Source: JABDKH01 sp963768565 (GTDB taxonomy: Bacteria > Bacteroidota > Rhodothermia > Rhodothermales > JABDKH01). From it: 64,000 bases of DNA. Positions 9,681-18,557 of this stretch are shown piece by piece (position 1 is the stretch's first letter; each line of letters opens with the position of its first letter). A program made the position numbers and the translations under genes. The stretch spans positions 124,001 through 188,000 of the forward strand of contig CAVYIO010000022.1 of the NCBI GenBank assembly GCA_963768565.1, given 5' to 3'. The notes below the pieces were generated by a model. The model was not told where the DNA came from and made no database searches. It worked only from the letters and a program-made list of their open reading frames with translations.

Positions 9681-10235
9681 TCAGCGATTCGTCTCGATGT
9701 CGCTTGGAGCGCGGAGGGCTTTCTCCCGTGCTACGGCGAAAGCCGCAAACGTTTCCGAATCAAAACAAATCAGGCGGACTTCTCGATACGACTCATCGTC
9801 CGCAAGAAACTTCAGGACCTCTCGGACGGCAATGCGCGCGGCCCTCTGTACGGGGAAATGATATACTCCACAACTGATAGCCGGAAACGCGATCGACCGC
9901 ACTCCGCTCGCCGCGCCAAGCTCAAGTGAACTACGATAGCAACTGGCCAGGAGAGAATCCTCGTCTTCCTTGCCGCCACGCCAAACGGGTCCGACCGTGT
10001 GAATCACGAAACGAGCCGGCAGATCGTACGCTTTCGTGATCCGTGCTTCACCCGTCGGGCATCCACCAAGTCCGCGGCATTCCGCGAGCAGGCCGTGACC
10101 TGCTGCGCGGTGGATCGCACCATCGACGCCACTCCCGCCAAGCAAGGACTCCTTCGCGGCATTAACGATGGCATCCACCCGTTGCGCTGTGATGTCGCCC
10201 TGGAACACCGTCAGACGGCTGGCATCTTGATTCAT
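9681..10235 (-). CDS. Macrodomain protein, ADP-ribose-acetyl-ester hydrolase type
   Basis: A 184-residue single macrodomain. It shows VFQGDITAQRVDAIVNAAK at residues about 9-27 (ADP-ribose adenine-binding Asp and the NAA motif), SLLGGSGVDGAIHRAAG near 30-46 (catalytic loop of the MacroD/YmdB class), CPTGEARIT near 59, FVIHTVGPVW near 75, and AFPAISCGVYHFP near 115 (phosphate-binding loop). It likely hydrolyses O-acetyl-ADP-ribose and/or mono-ADP-ribosyl modifications in the cytoplasm. The context (YCF48-like protein, CHAD protein) gives no further clue. Gaps of 239 and 168 bases on either side suggest a monocistronic gene. Confidence 0.9.
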   Translation of the reverse strand: MNQDASRLTVFQGDITAQRVDAIVNAAKESLLGGSGVDGAIHRAAGHGLLAECRGLGGCPTGEARITKAYDLPARFVIHTVGPVWRGGKEDEDSLLASCYRSSLELGAASGVRSIAFPAISCGVYHFPVQRAARIAVREVLKFLADDESYREVRLICFDSETFAAFAVAREKALRAPSDIETNR

Positions 10236-10403
10236 AACGAGCCTGGAAATCCTTCAAGGGTGCCGATCGGCCAATCCGCCCGTGTCACTCATCCGACACA
10301 GGCCTTGATGACAACGACAAGATACCGAGTGACCTCGTTGGAGCAAGGGAGGGTTTCGAGTCCCGACAACATCTGAAGGCACAACGCGACCGGTGAGATC
10401 AAG

Positions 10404-11393
10404 TCACGCCTCTCGGGTCGAGTCAGCGGTGTTGACCATTCCCGCCGCGCCGTCTCCTTCATGACTGGACAGCGAGTGGTACTCGAGGCCGCGAGCATGC
10501 TCCGACATTCTCGACTGCGATTGACGGAAGGCCTTCATCAGTTTGTGACTGACCGCACCGGGTTCACGATCTATCACTCGCGGCGCCAGTTCGTCGATCT
10601 CCTTTTTCAACTCCATTTCTCGCGATAGCACCGCGTTGCGCGCACGCCTGAAGGCGCGCGGACTAGACGTACGTAGCGAGCGGGCATCCAGATCATCCTG
10701 AAGTTGATGGATGTCATGCAGCCGACCGAGCAAGCTTCCGAGTCGCTTGATTCGTTTTTCGACGGTGCTCGCGGGTCGATCGCCGTCCATTGCGAGCCAC
10801 GAATACTGGTAGTATGTGTATTTCACCCAGCGCCGCCATCGATGATATCCCGACGCTGTGTCAAGAACGAGCGCGATGCTGCCGGCATCCCGGGCCCTCG
10901 CGTAGGTCCGCTGAAATCCTTCACGCACTAAGCCCTCATCGTCCCCGCCTTCAAGAGCCCCGGTGGCTGCCTCCCAGCGGCCAGCATCGCGCAGTAGCGT
11001 TTGCTCGAGGCCGAACGAATCAATCTCGGTCGGGCACAATCCCGTTGGCGATAGCGGACCAAAGAGCTCGTCGCGTATGAGTGATATTGCACGACGGTCT
11101 TTCTTCCTCGCGCCGTCTGCCAGCTCAGCGAGCACTTCGGTTCGGACGAATTCGTCTCTAGGTCCGGACAACGTTCGAGCAGCATCTCTAAGGTCTCCGG
11201 CATGCTCCTTCGCCACGCGTTTTCCGACAGCCGCCGCGGCGAGGATCCAGTACGCCCGAAGGCGCTTCGTCGCGACTCTGATCTTGTGGATGTCCTCGGG
11301 CGTGCGGCTGACGGATTCGCGAAGCAAACGCGCTGTTTCGGTCGACAGCGTGCGGCCGGATTCACCTAGCAGTGAAATGACTGTGGTTTCCAT
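10404..11393 (-). CDS. CHAD domain protein
   Basis: A 329-residue helical protein of the CHAD family, which binds inorganic polyphosphate through conserved basic and His residues. The family marker VHKIRVATKRLRAYW appears here as IHKIRVATKRLRAYW near residue 35. A second copy of the fold is suggested by RWVKYTYYQYSWLAM and KRLGSLLGRLHDIHQLQDDL in the C-terminal half. No CYTH triphosphatase domain is fused or adjacent. The start at 11393 gives METTVISLLGES. Upstream (about 62 bases) lies a GGGGATTCC element similar to two elements near redox genes further along (see findings). Confidence 0.87.
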   Translation of the reverse strand: METTVISLLGESGRTLSTETARLLRESVSRTPEDIHKIRVATKRLRAYWILAAAAVGKRVAKEHAGDLRDAARTLSGPRDEFVRTEVLAELADGARKKDRRAISLIRDELFGPLSPTGLCPTEIDSFGLEQTLLRDAGRWEAATGALEGGDDEGLVREGFQRTYARARDAGSIALVLDTASGYHRWRRWVKYTYYQYSWLAMDGDRPASTVEKRIKRLGSLLGRLHDIHQLQDDLDARSLRTSSPRAFRRARNAVLSREMELKKEIDELAPRVIDREPGAVSHKLMKAFRQSQSRMSEHARGLEYHSLSSHEGDGAAGMVNTADSTREA

Positions 11394-11630
11394 GCTGGAT
11401 ATATACCTTTACCACCCACAGGATCCGGACGTGTCTATCGCACTCCGTCCTGACGGGGATTCCTGACAATCATTGCCAGCGACCGTGCATGGCGCCGAGA
11501 CCGGTCCGAGCCCGCTCGGCAACATTGGACCGCCGAAGTCGCGGCATACGGCGCGGGGTAAATCTTGCGCCCATCACAGGTCACCGAAGAACCCGTGGCT
11601 CGCATTAATCGGGCGCCCCGAACGAGGCAT

Positions 11631-12200
11631 TCAAGCGGCTCCGTCGACGGGAAAATTCGGATGTTCGCGAAGTCGTTCGATCTGAAGTACGTGACGCCGC
11701 TGGTGCTGGACGACCATGGTCAGGCCCTCGCCAATCGTCAGACGTACCAGACCGGGTGTTGTGAACTTGCCACCGTTGATATTCACGGTGTCGGCACGAG
11801 AAATGAGCTCGAGGAGTTCGCTCTGCTGACCGTCCAACATGTCCAGGATTGCGACATCCTCTTTCGGGTGCTTCGGCTCGAACGGTTCGAAGGCACGTAC
11901 CTTGATACCGGCGTCGGGAGATATCGTCCAGATAAACAGCTTGGCCAGGACGGACGGTTCGTAGGGAGAAAGATCGCCATCGGAGTTGACGCTGTCGAGG
12001 GCTTCGTCGAGCCTCGGGTAATACAGGTAGCCCGTGCTGACGAGGTGATCAAGACATTCGGCGACGCTCCATTCATCATCACCGGGTTTCCATCGAAGCT
12101 GCTCGGGCCGAAGCTGCGCTTTCAGGTCGGCCGTGAACGAACGAATCTCGTCCACGTGGCCCGCCAATTCTATCAGATGTGGGTGTTTTAGAGAACTCAC
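11631..12200 (-). CDS. DinB-like (DinB_2) four-helix protein
   Basis: A 189-residue member of the DinB/YfiT superfamily. The start region LRPEQLRWKPGDDEWSVAEC is the classic substrate-side motif, followed by LDHLVSTGYLYYPRL, and the C-terminus has MVVQHQRRHVLQIERL, where HQRRH supplies putative metal ligands (H-x3-H with the earlier His in LDHL). Such proteins are metal-binding putative transferases for small thiols, but specific activity is rarely known. The start codon is GTG at 12200, 21 bases downstream of the riboflavin-kinase-like gene, so co-transcription is likely. Confidence 0.82.
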   Translation of the reverse strand: MSSLKHPHLIELAGHVDEIRSFTADLKAQLRPEQLRWKPGDDEWSVAECLDHLVSTGYLYYPRLDEALDSVNSDGDLSPYEPSVLAKLFIWTISPDAGIKVRAFEPFEPKHPKEDVAILDMLDGQQSELLELISRADTVNINGGKFTTPGLVRLTIGEGLTMVVQHQRRHVLQIERLREHPNFPVDGAA

Positions 12201-12221
12201 GGTTGGTCCCAGTATCCCTGC

Positions 12222-12665
12222 TCAATCTAATGTTACCTCATCCCCGATGACCACAGCAACATTTGATCCATACTCCAGCCCCGGGATGAGAGGAGCCACT
12301 ATTTCCAGCGTCTCATCGCTCTGGTAGTGTGTTTTCTTCGTTTCTGGATGGGGATAATAGATCATGGCCTCGTACTCCGTCTCATGATAGACCAGGCGAC
12401 ATGGTGAAAATGAGAACGTTTCAGGAGGATGCTCATCGCACCATCGCACATTGCGGAGACATGTTGCGGTGCCGCCGATCCGAAAATGATACGGCCGTAT
12501 GTCGACATTGACCGTCGCCGGGTGGTATCCGGAGAGATCCACGCCGAGACGAGCAAAGTGCGGTATCTGCAGTTCTATCGTTCCCGCTTTGTACGGTGTA
12601 TCGGCGGCAAGGCCGGAGGCCACCCGATGTCCACGGACTACGATGCCATCAACGCGGCGACTCAT
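12222..12665 (-). CDS. Protein resembling archaeal CTP-dependent riboflavin kinase
   Basis: A 147-residue protein. Its opening VDGIVVRGHRVASGLAADT, the central HPATVNVDI, and the closing DETLEIVAPLIPGLEYG align in order with the archaeal RibK/DUF120 barrel, as I recall it: a glycine-rich N-terminal loop, a G-T-L-N-L strand, and an E-I-I-E-I-I-A-P motif before the C-terminal strand. The Thr-Asn pair of the Mg/phosphate site is retained (TVN). The glycine-rich nucleotide loop differs, so kinase activity is uncertain. Its ATG overlaps the stop codon of the TMEM220 gene (ATGA), indicating translational coupling. This assignment is from motif memory, not a search. Confidence 0.5.
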   Translation of the reverse strand: MSRRVDGIVVRGHRVASGLAADTPYKAGTIELQIPHFARLGVDLSGYHPATVNVDIRPYHFRIGGTATCLRNVRWCDEHPPETFSFSPCRLVYHETEYEAMIYYPHPETKKTHYQSDETLEIVAPLIPGLEYGSNVAVVIGDEVTLD

Positions 12666-13060
12666 TGATCAATCCGGTCAACTCTCGATGCTTCCGAATC
12701 GAGATGCCGCTGATAGAACGCAATGAATAGCATCCAGGCGGCGACCATGACGAGGCCCCCGAATTCACGCGCATGTTCTACCGGCGCAGTCTTCATGCCA
12801 ATGGACTCGAAGATCTCTGCTGCCGAGACGAGTCCCCAGAACGCAGGCAAGAGAGAGGCCGCCCACAGCAGTGCCGTGACGGATGTAACCAGGGCGTACC
12901 ACCACCGCAGCCGGCCGAGAGCAAACGCCAGACAGAGGGCGGACGCCAGACCGTAAATCGTTATCCATGCGAGTGGATCCGGATCGTTGTACTGCACCGC
13001 AACGGAAAGCAGGAATGCAACCGTCATCAACACGTTGAGGAGGCCTGTAACTAGTTTCAT
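12662..13060 (-). CDS. TMEM220-like membrane protein
   Basis: About 132 residues, with four hydrophobic helices and the diagnostic VQYNDPDPLAWITIYG motif after the first helix, as in the TMEM220 family of bacteria and animals. Function is unknown. I placed the start at 13060 (MKLVTGLLNVL), because an AGGAG sequence lies nine bases upstream and because the longer frame to 13084 would overlap the preceding hydrolase gene. The stop overlaps the start of the riboflavin-kinase-like gene by three bases. Confidence 0.82.
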   Translation of the reverse strand: MKLVTGLLNVLMTVAFLLSVAVQYNDPDPLAWITIYGLASALCLAFALGRLRWWYALVTSVTALLWAASLLPAFWGLVSAAEIFESIGMKTAPVEHAREFGGLVMVAAWMLFIAFYQRHLDSEASRVDRIDQ

Positions 13061-13064
13061 GATC

Positions 13065-13776
13065 TCACTCCTGAGCTGTTTCAACTCGTGACGCTATCCA
13101 GGCGGCTGCACGCGTGGCGACGTCGGCGAGCACTTCGTCCGTCGTGCGTCCCGTGCGCTTCGGCACTCGAAGCGAATGATCTCCCGAATCAATCTCGATC
13201 AGCGTGCGATCGCCGTGAAGCGTTTCGTCGACAAGGGTTCTCATGAGATCGATGTCGGCAAGCCTGTCGCGCGTTCCCTGAACGAACAGTAGTGGTACGT
13301 CGACTTTCAGAAGGTGCGCGGCGCGTTCGGATCCGGGACGGCCTGCTGCGTGAAGCGGGAAACCCAGAAATACGAGTCCTCGGACGCCAGGCATCGGCGA
13401 CTCCGACTGAGCAAGGGACGTCATTCTGCCACCCATGGACTTACCTCCCGCGAAAACGGGGATGTCGCCGAAAAGGGTCCTGGCCTGTACAACTGCCGTT
13501 CGTACGGTGTCGAGCAGGATCGGTCGCCGATCCGGTGCGCGACGACCCACCTCCATGTACGGGAAGTTGAAACGAAGGGTCGCGACGCCTTCGCGGGCGA
13601 ACGCCAGCGACACGTCACTCATGAACTCATGTTGCCATACCCGCTCCCGCCCCGTGCGCAAGAACGTATCCAGCAGACGCATTCGAAGGTATCACGGCCA
13701 CGGCGGAAACAAGCCGACCTGATATGGCCGTGTCGAACTGAAGCGCCTTCGTCGTGTGCGGAACCATGACAGTCAT
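13065..13776 (-). CDS. Tex30/KANL3-like alpha/beta hydrolase, frame broken once
   Basis: An alpha/beta hydrolase of the Tex30/KANL3 type (dienelactone-hydrolase-like), probably a cytoplasmic esterase. The downstream frame contains TLRFNFPYMEVG, the nucleophile elbow GGKSMGGRM, LVFLGFPLHAAG, VQGTRDRLADI and the acid/base end IDSGDHSL. The family N-terminus lies in another frame: MTVMVPHTTKAL... leading to GYVLAHGAGAGM, the oxyanion-hole region. Deleting one base in the GG at 13635-13636 (CC on the plus strand) joins AHGAGAGM to QHEFMSDVS, exactly as homologues read. Read uncorrected, the shorter frame from 13682 lacks the oxyanion loop. The start is 13776 or 13767 (in-frame ATGs). Five bases from the TMEM220 start. 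Confidence 0.8.
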
Positions 13777-13930
13777 ACCGGAGAACTGGTTTCACTCGAT
13801 ACCGTCGGGGCGGCATGCGGCTGGCCGCGTTCAACCGCCGAGCAACAATCCAGATGGCTGGCCGGCGGGATGGCGAAACGTTGTCGGCACGAAAACGGAT
13901 CATCGTTCATCGAGCCCGAGACCGCGACCT

Positions 13931-14977
13931 CTAGTGCAGGTCGTTGAGCAGCATGTTACAACCGCGCAATTGAGATCCTGTAAGTCGACCCGTAACTCGA
14001 AAACCGTCACCCACTTGTTCGCCGAGATCCTCTGTTAGTATAGCCGAAATGGTGTACATATTCGCCAGATCAATTATCGCCAGCACACCGGGTACGCCCT
14101 CCGGCTGGCGACGGAGAGGATTCGCCGGATCACGGACTTCGACGCGAACCCATGACGGCGGATAGAAGACATCACCGCCGCGCGTATAGCACTGACTGAG
14201 TAACTCGCACATGCCGTATTCGCTGACAACGGCGGAGCGATCAACACCAAAACCATCGGCGAGTCTCTGATGCAGATCGTCTCGAGAAATCTCCTGCCGT
14301 CGCGTCTTCATGCCGCCTGTTTCAATTACGACGCTACCCGGAGGCAACGGTAAGGCCTTTGCCTCGATCAATTCAAGCAGGCCGAACGCCACTCCGAAGA
14401 GAATCAGTCGAGTTCCGTATCGTTCGCTCCATGCCACCGCGCCCTCAAGTGCTTCTCGACGCCCCGCAAAACTGCCGCTCTCCTCGTCGCCATAACTGCG
14501 AATGAGGCACCTGACCATGTACAGGAGCGAGGATGTGCCGCCGGCGTCGGTGTAGCCTGGAAGATCCGCCAGAAACGTAAAGGGCCCGACTCCGAATTGA
14601 CGCTCAAAATTGGTCCGGATCGACTTCTCGTAGACGCCTAGTCTGTGAACAGCGTGCTGGCTACGCTCGGCGCCTGTGGTCCCACTGCTGTGGAAGATGG
14701 CTTCGGCGCGGTCGGATGGGAATGTGCTGAGTTCGCCTCGCCTGAATGACTCGATGGGCAGGTACGGCGACTCGCCAGCCTGATCGCCGAGCAGTTCGAG
14801 ATAGCGGCGATAGAGATCGATGTTTTGCCGCTGAAAGTCGACAATCGCCGCGAATTGTTCCTCGAACGACGGGCTGCCGCTGCGTCCAGTATCGGTGAAA
14901 CTGCGTTCAACCCTGACGACAGCTTCAGGTGCTTCTTCGTGCGTTCCGTAGGTCACCGCACCGTTCGAATCATGCAC
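13931..14977 (-). CDS. LuxE-like acyl-protein synthetase
   Basis: A 348-residue ATP-dependent acyl-activating enzyme of the LuxE family. It has an N-terminal FEEQFAAIVDFQRQN region, an adenylate-forming P-loop-like HSSGTTGAERSQH near residue 95, a VVIETGGMKTRRQEI segment near 220, the SEYGMCELLSQCY motif near 250, and a C-terminal GRLTGSQLRGCNML. LuxE activates fatty acids for transfer to an acyl carrier; here no luxC/luxD/luxAB genes are present, so the role is not bioluminescence. Homologues occur in capsule/aryl-polyene-like contexts. The GTG start overlaps the redoxin gene by 25 bases, suggesting coupled expression. Confidence 0.85.
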   Translation of the reverse strand: MHDSNGAVTYGTHEEAPEAVVRVERSFTDTGRSGSPSFEEQFAAIVDFQRQNIDLYRRYLELLGDQAGESPYLPIESFRRGELSTFPSDRAEAIFHSSGTTGAERSQHAVHRLGVYEKSIRTNFERQFGVGPFTFLADLPGYTDAGGTSSLLYMVRCLIRSYGDEESGSFAGRREALEGAVAWSERYGTRLILFGVAFGLLELIEAKALPLPPGSVVIETGGMKTRRQEISRDDLHQRLADGFGVDRSAVVSEYGMCELLSQCYTRGGDVFYPPSWVRVEVRDPANPLRRQPEGVPGVLAIIDLANMYTISAILTEDLGEQVGDGFRVTGRLTGSQLRGCNMLLNDLH

Positions 14978-15570
14978 CCGAACGCTTTCGTCTCCGGTAC
15001 AGCCACCGGTCTGGACTCAGAAATCGCCATAAGTGCGTCACGGAGATACTCCTTCTTAACGTTGCCGGGGTCGCCCGGACTGTCGTCAATCGCCCCGGAG
15101 TAGACGAGTGTGCCGGCCGCGTCGAAAACAAAAGCCTGTGGCGCTCTGGAGGCTCCAAACGCCTTCGCGAGAGCAGATGTCGGGTCCGTCAGGTACGGAA
15201 CGGTGATGCCGTTCTCGCGGGCGTAGGCCGTCGATGCGGCGGCCGATTCAGCGGGAAAAGCTGCGGCATCGTTCGAGTTCACCAGAAGCAGTACTTTACC
15301 TGTTCCCGACAACTCGCTGCTTAACAGCTGAATACGATCTTCATATCTGGTTGTCCAGGGACATTTGTTACCCCAGAACACGATCGCCGTGTACGCGCTC
15401 CCCCGCAATGCTCCCAGCGAACTTGTTGCACCGGCTGCGGATGTCAGCTTCACGTCCAGCGCGGGCATGGGCGTGCCAAGAGGAATCGCCGCATCCTGGG
15501 CGAGACTCGCGTAGGGAAATCCAAAACAGCCGATAAGCAGCAGCCGGGATGTCCATTGCCTGATTTTCAT
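14953..15570 (-). CDS. Secreted redoxin (AhpC/TSA-thioredoxin fold)
   Basis: A 205-residue exported thioredoxin-fold protein. The signal peptide MKIRQWTSRLLLIGCFGFPYASLAQ precedes a redoxin domain: IPLGTPMPALDV, FWGNKCPWTTRYEDRIQ, and ASRAPQAFVFDAAGTLVYSG (the cis-Pro loop is RAPQ). The active site is CPWT rather than CxxC, so it has a single Cys there. A second Cys sits in the C-terminal TKAFGCMIRTV tail, conserved in this periplasmic redoxin group. It probably acts in thiol redox or peroxide chemistry in the periplasm. I start at 15570 because it gives a clean signal peptide. It overlaps the LuxE-like gene. Confidence 0.85.
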   Translation of the reverse strand: MKIRQWTSRLLLIGCFGFPYASLAQDAAIPLGTPMPALDVKLTSAAGATSSLGALRGSAYTAIVFWGNKCPWTTRYEDRIQLLSSELSGTGKVLLLVNSNDAAAFPAESAAASTAYARENGITVPYLTDPTSALAKAFGASRAPQAFVFDAAGTLVYSGAIDDSPGDPGNVKKEYLRDALMAISESRPVAVPETKAFGCMIRTVR

Positions 15571-15722
15571 GTAACGATCACCACTTGGGTCTGGAACCAC
15601 GTGAAGGGGGTAACTCGCGGCAAAATACAACCGCAGCAGGGTCCGTGGGTTTCGACCACGCAAGAGAGCCCCGCGGAAGTATGGGATCAAACATCGAGCC
15701 GAAATCCAGCCGCGCACTCGAA

Positions 15723-18431
15723 TCAGGCAGATTTCCTGTAACCGGCCATGTCGTCTTGCGGGTCTTCCAGATCGTCGTCCTCAATCTCAAGGTCTATCCG
15801 ATCGGCCATCACCTGACTCAGCAGATTGAGGAGTTCGCTTTTTCGGTACGGTTTCCCGAGGAAGTAGTTGAAACCATCTCCAAGAACCTGGTCTCGATCC
15901 GTCCGACGCCCCTGTTCTTCGAGGGCTACAAACGCGACGTCTTTGTACGACCGGCGGGAGCGGATCTTTTCGACCACGTCGACGACGGCCCGATATCCCG
16001 ACAGGCCCAGATCCACGAGGATTACGTCATACTGAGAACGACGTGACTGGCGGTAGAGCGTCTCGATATCTTCGGCGACGTCTATGCGGAAGTAATCCTG
16101 AAGGACGTATCCCACCATCATGTGTACGTCGACGCTGTCGTCCGCGAGAAGAAGTCGGGGGAGTGATGTTTCGTCTTTTCCGATCATCGGGAAGGCCCGG
16201 GGAAGCGTAAGCGAGAACATACTGCCCTCTTTGTCGCTCTCCATCGAGATCGTCCCGTTCATCAGTTCGATCAACCGTTTCGTGATCCCCAGTCCGATTC
16301 CCGCACCGCGTGCAGCGTGAGTCGGATCCAGGTCTTCCGAGCCCAGGTCGTCCAGATTGGCGGGGACGAGATCCGCGTCGATTCCCATGCCCGTATCAAG
16401 TACCCGGACGTTCACGTTATCGTCATCCTCGTCGAGCTCCACGATGACTCCGCCGGCGTCTGTGAACTTGATCGAGTTGTCGACCAGGCTCTGCACGACA
16501 CGAGTCAGGCATGCATGATCGGCGCGAGTGAGTATGTCCGTTTCGGAAGCCTCGATCTTCAAAAAGAGACCCTTCTCCTCAGCCGTCTCGCGTGACTCGG
16601 CAACGATCTGCCCGACTTCTTCCACGATGTTGAGCACTTTCGGGCTCAGATCGAATTCATTGTTGCTAAGGCCGGCGAGATCAAGAACGGCATTCAACGT
16701 GTTCATGAGTCGTCGACCGTTCCGTTCGATCAAGCCCACAAACTCGCGTTGCTCGTCCGACACCTCTCCCTGCAGAATCTCAGCGAATCCGATGATTCCG
16801 GTGATCGGCTTGCGAAATTCCTGGTTGATATTCTCGAGGAAGGCCTCCTTAAGATGGCCGACTTTGTCGACCTCTCCCTGAGCCTCATCGAGTTGCATCC
16901 GGTTCTTCTTCAGTTCCGTAATGTCGAGGGCGTATGACGCCACCGCCGCTACTTCGTTTTCAGGCCCGACAGCAACAGCAGCGTAGGACCTCAGGAAATG
17001 ACGAGCCTCTCCGCGAATCTCGATTTCTTCTTCAAACCCGATGACCCCCTCGCCCGAAACGGCGCGCCTGCGATGTGCTCGACGCCGCAAAGCGATATCG
17101 GTTGAAATGTCCAGTTTCCGGCATAACTCCAGATCGGACTTGCCCGTGAGCCAATCGAGAGAGATCTGTCCGTATCCGACGTGATCATTCGCATACACGT
17201 ACTTGCCGGACGGAGTCAGGACCGAGACCTCCATTGGAACAGCATTGAGGAGTCGCTCATGGAACTGTTTGAATTCCGTCACCGCCTCCATGTGCTGTGA
17301 CACATCATGAAGTGTTGCGATATAGTAATCCTTTCGTCCGAATCGTATCCGCGTCAGCACGACTTCGACATCGACCTCGCCTACGTGCTCGCTCCAGACA
17401 CCTGCAGAGAATGATTCGATCGACCCGACTCGCAGTTGCGCGACGGTGTCAGCGAGGGTATTGTCGTCAGCGATTTTGATGAACTGCTTCAGGCGTCTGA
17501 ACCGGATCTGCGTCCGGGTCTGCTTTAGCAGCTTGCACGCAGCCCTGTTGGCATCAATTACCTTCAGGTTTGTATCGGTGAACAATATCGGCGTACCGAC
17601 CTGTTCGAAGATCGCTCGGAACTGTCTTTCCCTCGATCGCATCGAGCCGCGAACACGCTTCAGGAGAGACATTGCCAGGAACACCACGAGGCCAAGGGCG
17701 ACGCCTCCTGCCCACGGGTAGTACGGCGGTGGAAGGAGGATCTTCTCAAAATCTGAGTCCGACCTCGTATACAACTGATATGAGAACGGGTCGTCGTGCC
17801 GGTAGTGATCAATGACGCCTGTAGCCCGAACGTAGTCGCCTCGCTGTCCTGTCCACGCGACCGAACGGGGACTGCGGTTGTCGATTCGAACGACAATCGG
17901 GCCGGCGGTGCGGTTTACCAACAGGTAAGATCCGTCCGCATCGACCGCCTTGCTGACGATAAACCCCTCAATGGTCACAATACTCCCGACCAGCGGGGAG
18001 AGATTGGGTTCGGCGTTCCTGGCACGGATTGACGGGAGAATTGTCCTGTTGGTCGCGCGAACCTCGATCCGCTCCAGATCCAGTGTGATGTTGCGGCCTT
18101 CGCGAACGACCCGGCCGGTCACCTCAATGCTGTCGCCGTATACAATCTCGCCGAGAGAGCGTCTATCGTCCAGGCGTATTCCGCCCGACGCATCCTGGAT
18201 GTATGCGCTGTTGAACTTCGGAGCCATCATCTTGCCCAGGCTCACACGGCCAACGAGCGTAACACGGTCGCCAATCCGGTCGGGGACGCCATCGCCGTCG
18301 TAGTCCTTTGACAGATCTGCGACCACGACGTGGTCACTCCTGGACGAGGCCTGAGAAAGTGCCCGGTCAGGGCATATGGTAAATAACAGCGCTGACGCGC
18401 AGCACAGTACTACGAACTGAGATTGGCGCAC
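15723..18431 (-). CDS. Hybrid sensor-kinase-like protein lacking the phospho-acceptor His
   Basis: A 902-residue membrane hybrid sensor. The order is: signal peptide; periplasmic OB-fold-like region of about residues 40-240 (two copies: DRVTLVGRV...YIQDASGGIRL, then GSIVTIEGFIV...YLLVN); one transmembrane helix near 245-262; two PAS domains (about 270-385 and 390-505); HisKA-like helices; HATPase (LVDNSIKF N-box, LDTGMGID, GAGIGLGITKR); and a C-terminal receiver with phosphorylatable Asp807 (VILVDLGLSG). The H-box reads FLENINQEFRKP: the normally invariant His is Gln537. The ATP site looks intact. It therefore may be a pseudokinase or use another donor. No response-regulator gene is adjacent; the gene is flanked by 126- and 152-base gaps. 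Confidence 0.88.
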   Translation of the reverse strand: MRQSQFVVLCCASALLFTICPDRALSQASSRSDHVVVADLSKDYDGDGVPDRIGDRVTLVGRVSLGKMMAPKFNSAYIQDASGGIRLDDRRSLGEIVYGDSIEVTGRVVREGRNITLDLERIEVRATNRTILPSIRARNAEPNLSPLVGSIVTIEGFIVSKAVDADGSYLLVNRTAGPIVVRIDNRSPRSVAWTGQRGDYVRATGVIDHYRHDDPFSYQLYTRSDSDFEKILLPPPYYPWAGGVALGLVVFLAMSLLKRVRGSMRSRERQFRAIFEQVGTPILFTDTNLKVIDANRAACKLLKQTRTQIRFRRLKQFIKIADDNTLADTVAQLRVGSIESFSAGVWSEHVGEVDVEVVLTRIRFGRKDYYIATLHDVSQHMEAVTEFKQFHERLLNAVPMEVSVLTPSGKYVYANDHVGYGQISLDWLTGKSDLELCRKLDISTDIALRRRAHRRRAVSGEGVIGFEEEIEIRGEARHFLRSYAAVAVGPENEVAAVASYALDITELKKNRMQLDEAQGEVDKVGHLKEAFLENINQEFRKPITGIIGFAEILQGEVSDEQREFVGLIERNGRRLMNTLNAVLDLAGLSNNEFDLSPKVLNIVEEVGQIVAESRETAEEKGLFLKIEASETDILTRADHACLTRVVQSLVDNSIKFTDAGGVIVELDEDDDNVNVRVLDTGMGIDADLVPANLDDLGSEDLDPTHAARGAGIGLGITKRLIELMNGTISMESDKEGSMFSLTLPRAFPMIGKDETSLPRLLLADDSVDVHMMVGYVLQDYFRIDVAEDIETLYRQSRRSQYDVILVDLGLSGYRAVVDVVEKIRSRRSYKDVAFVALEEQGRRTDRDQVLGDGFNYFLGKPYRKSELLNLLSQVMADRIDLEIEDDDLEDPQDDMAGYRKSA

Positions 18432-18557
18432 TTGGTGTTCCGGCTGGGGCAGGCAGACCCTTGGCGAATGCCTGAAAATTCCGATTGCTTTCGCGGATGT
18501 CCGTCGTGGTATCGGCGACGCTCACGGAAACTTGAGGCTCCCAGGCCATGCCTGACT

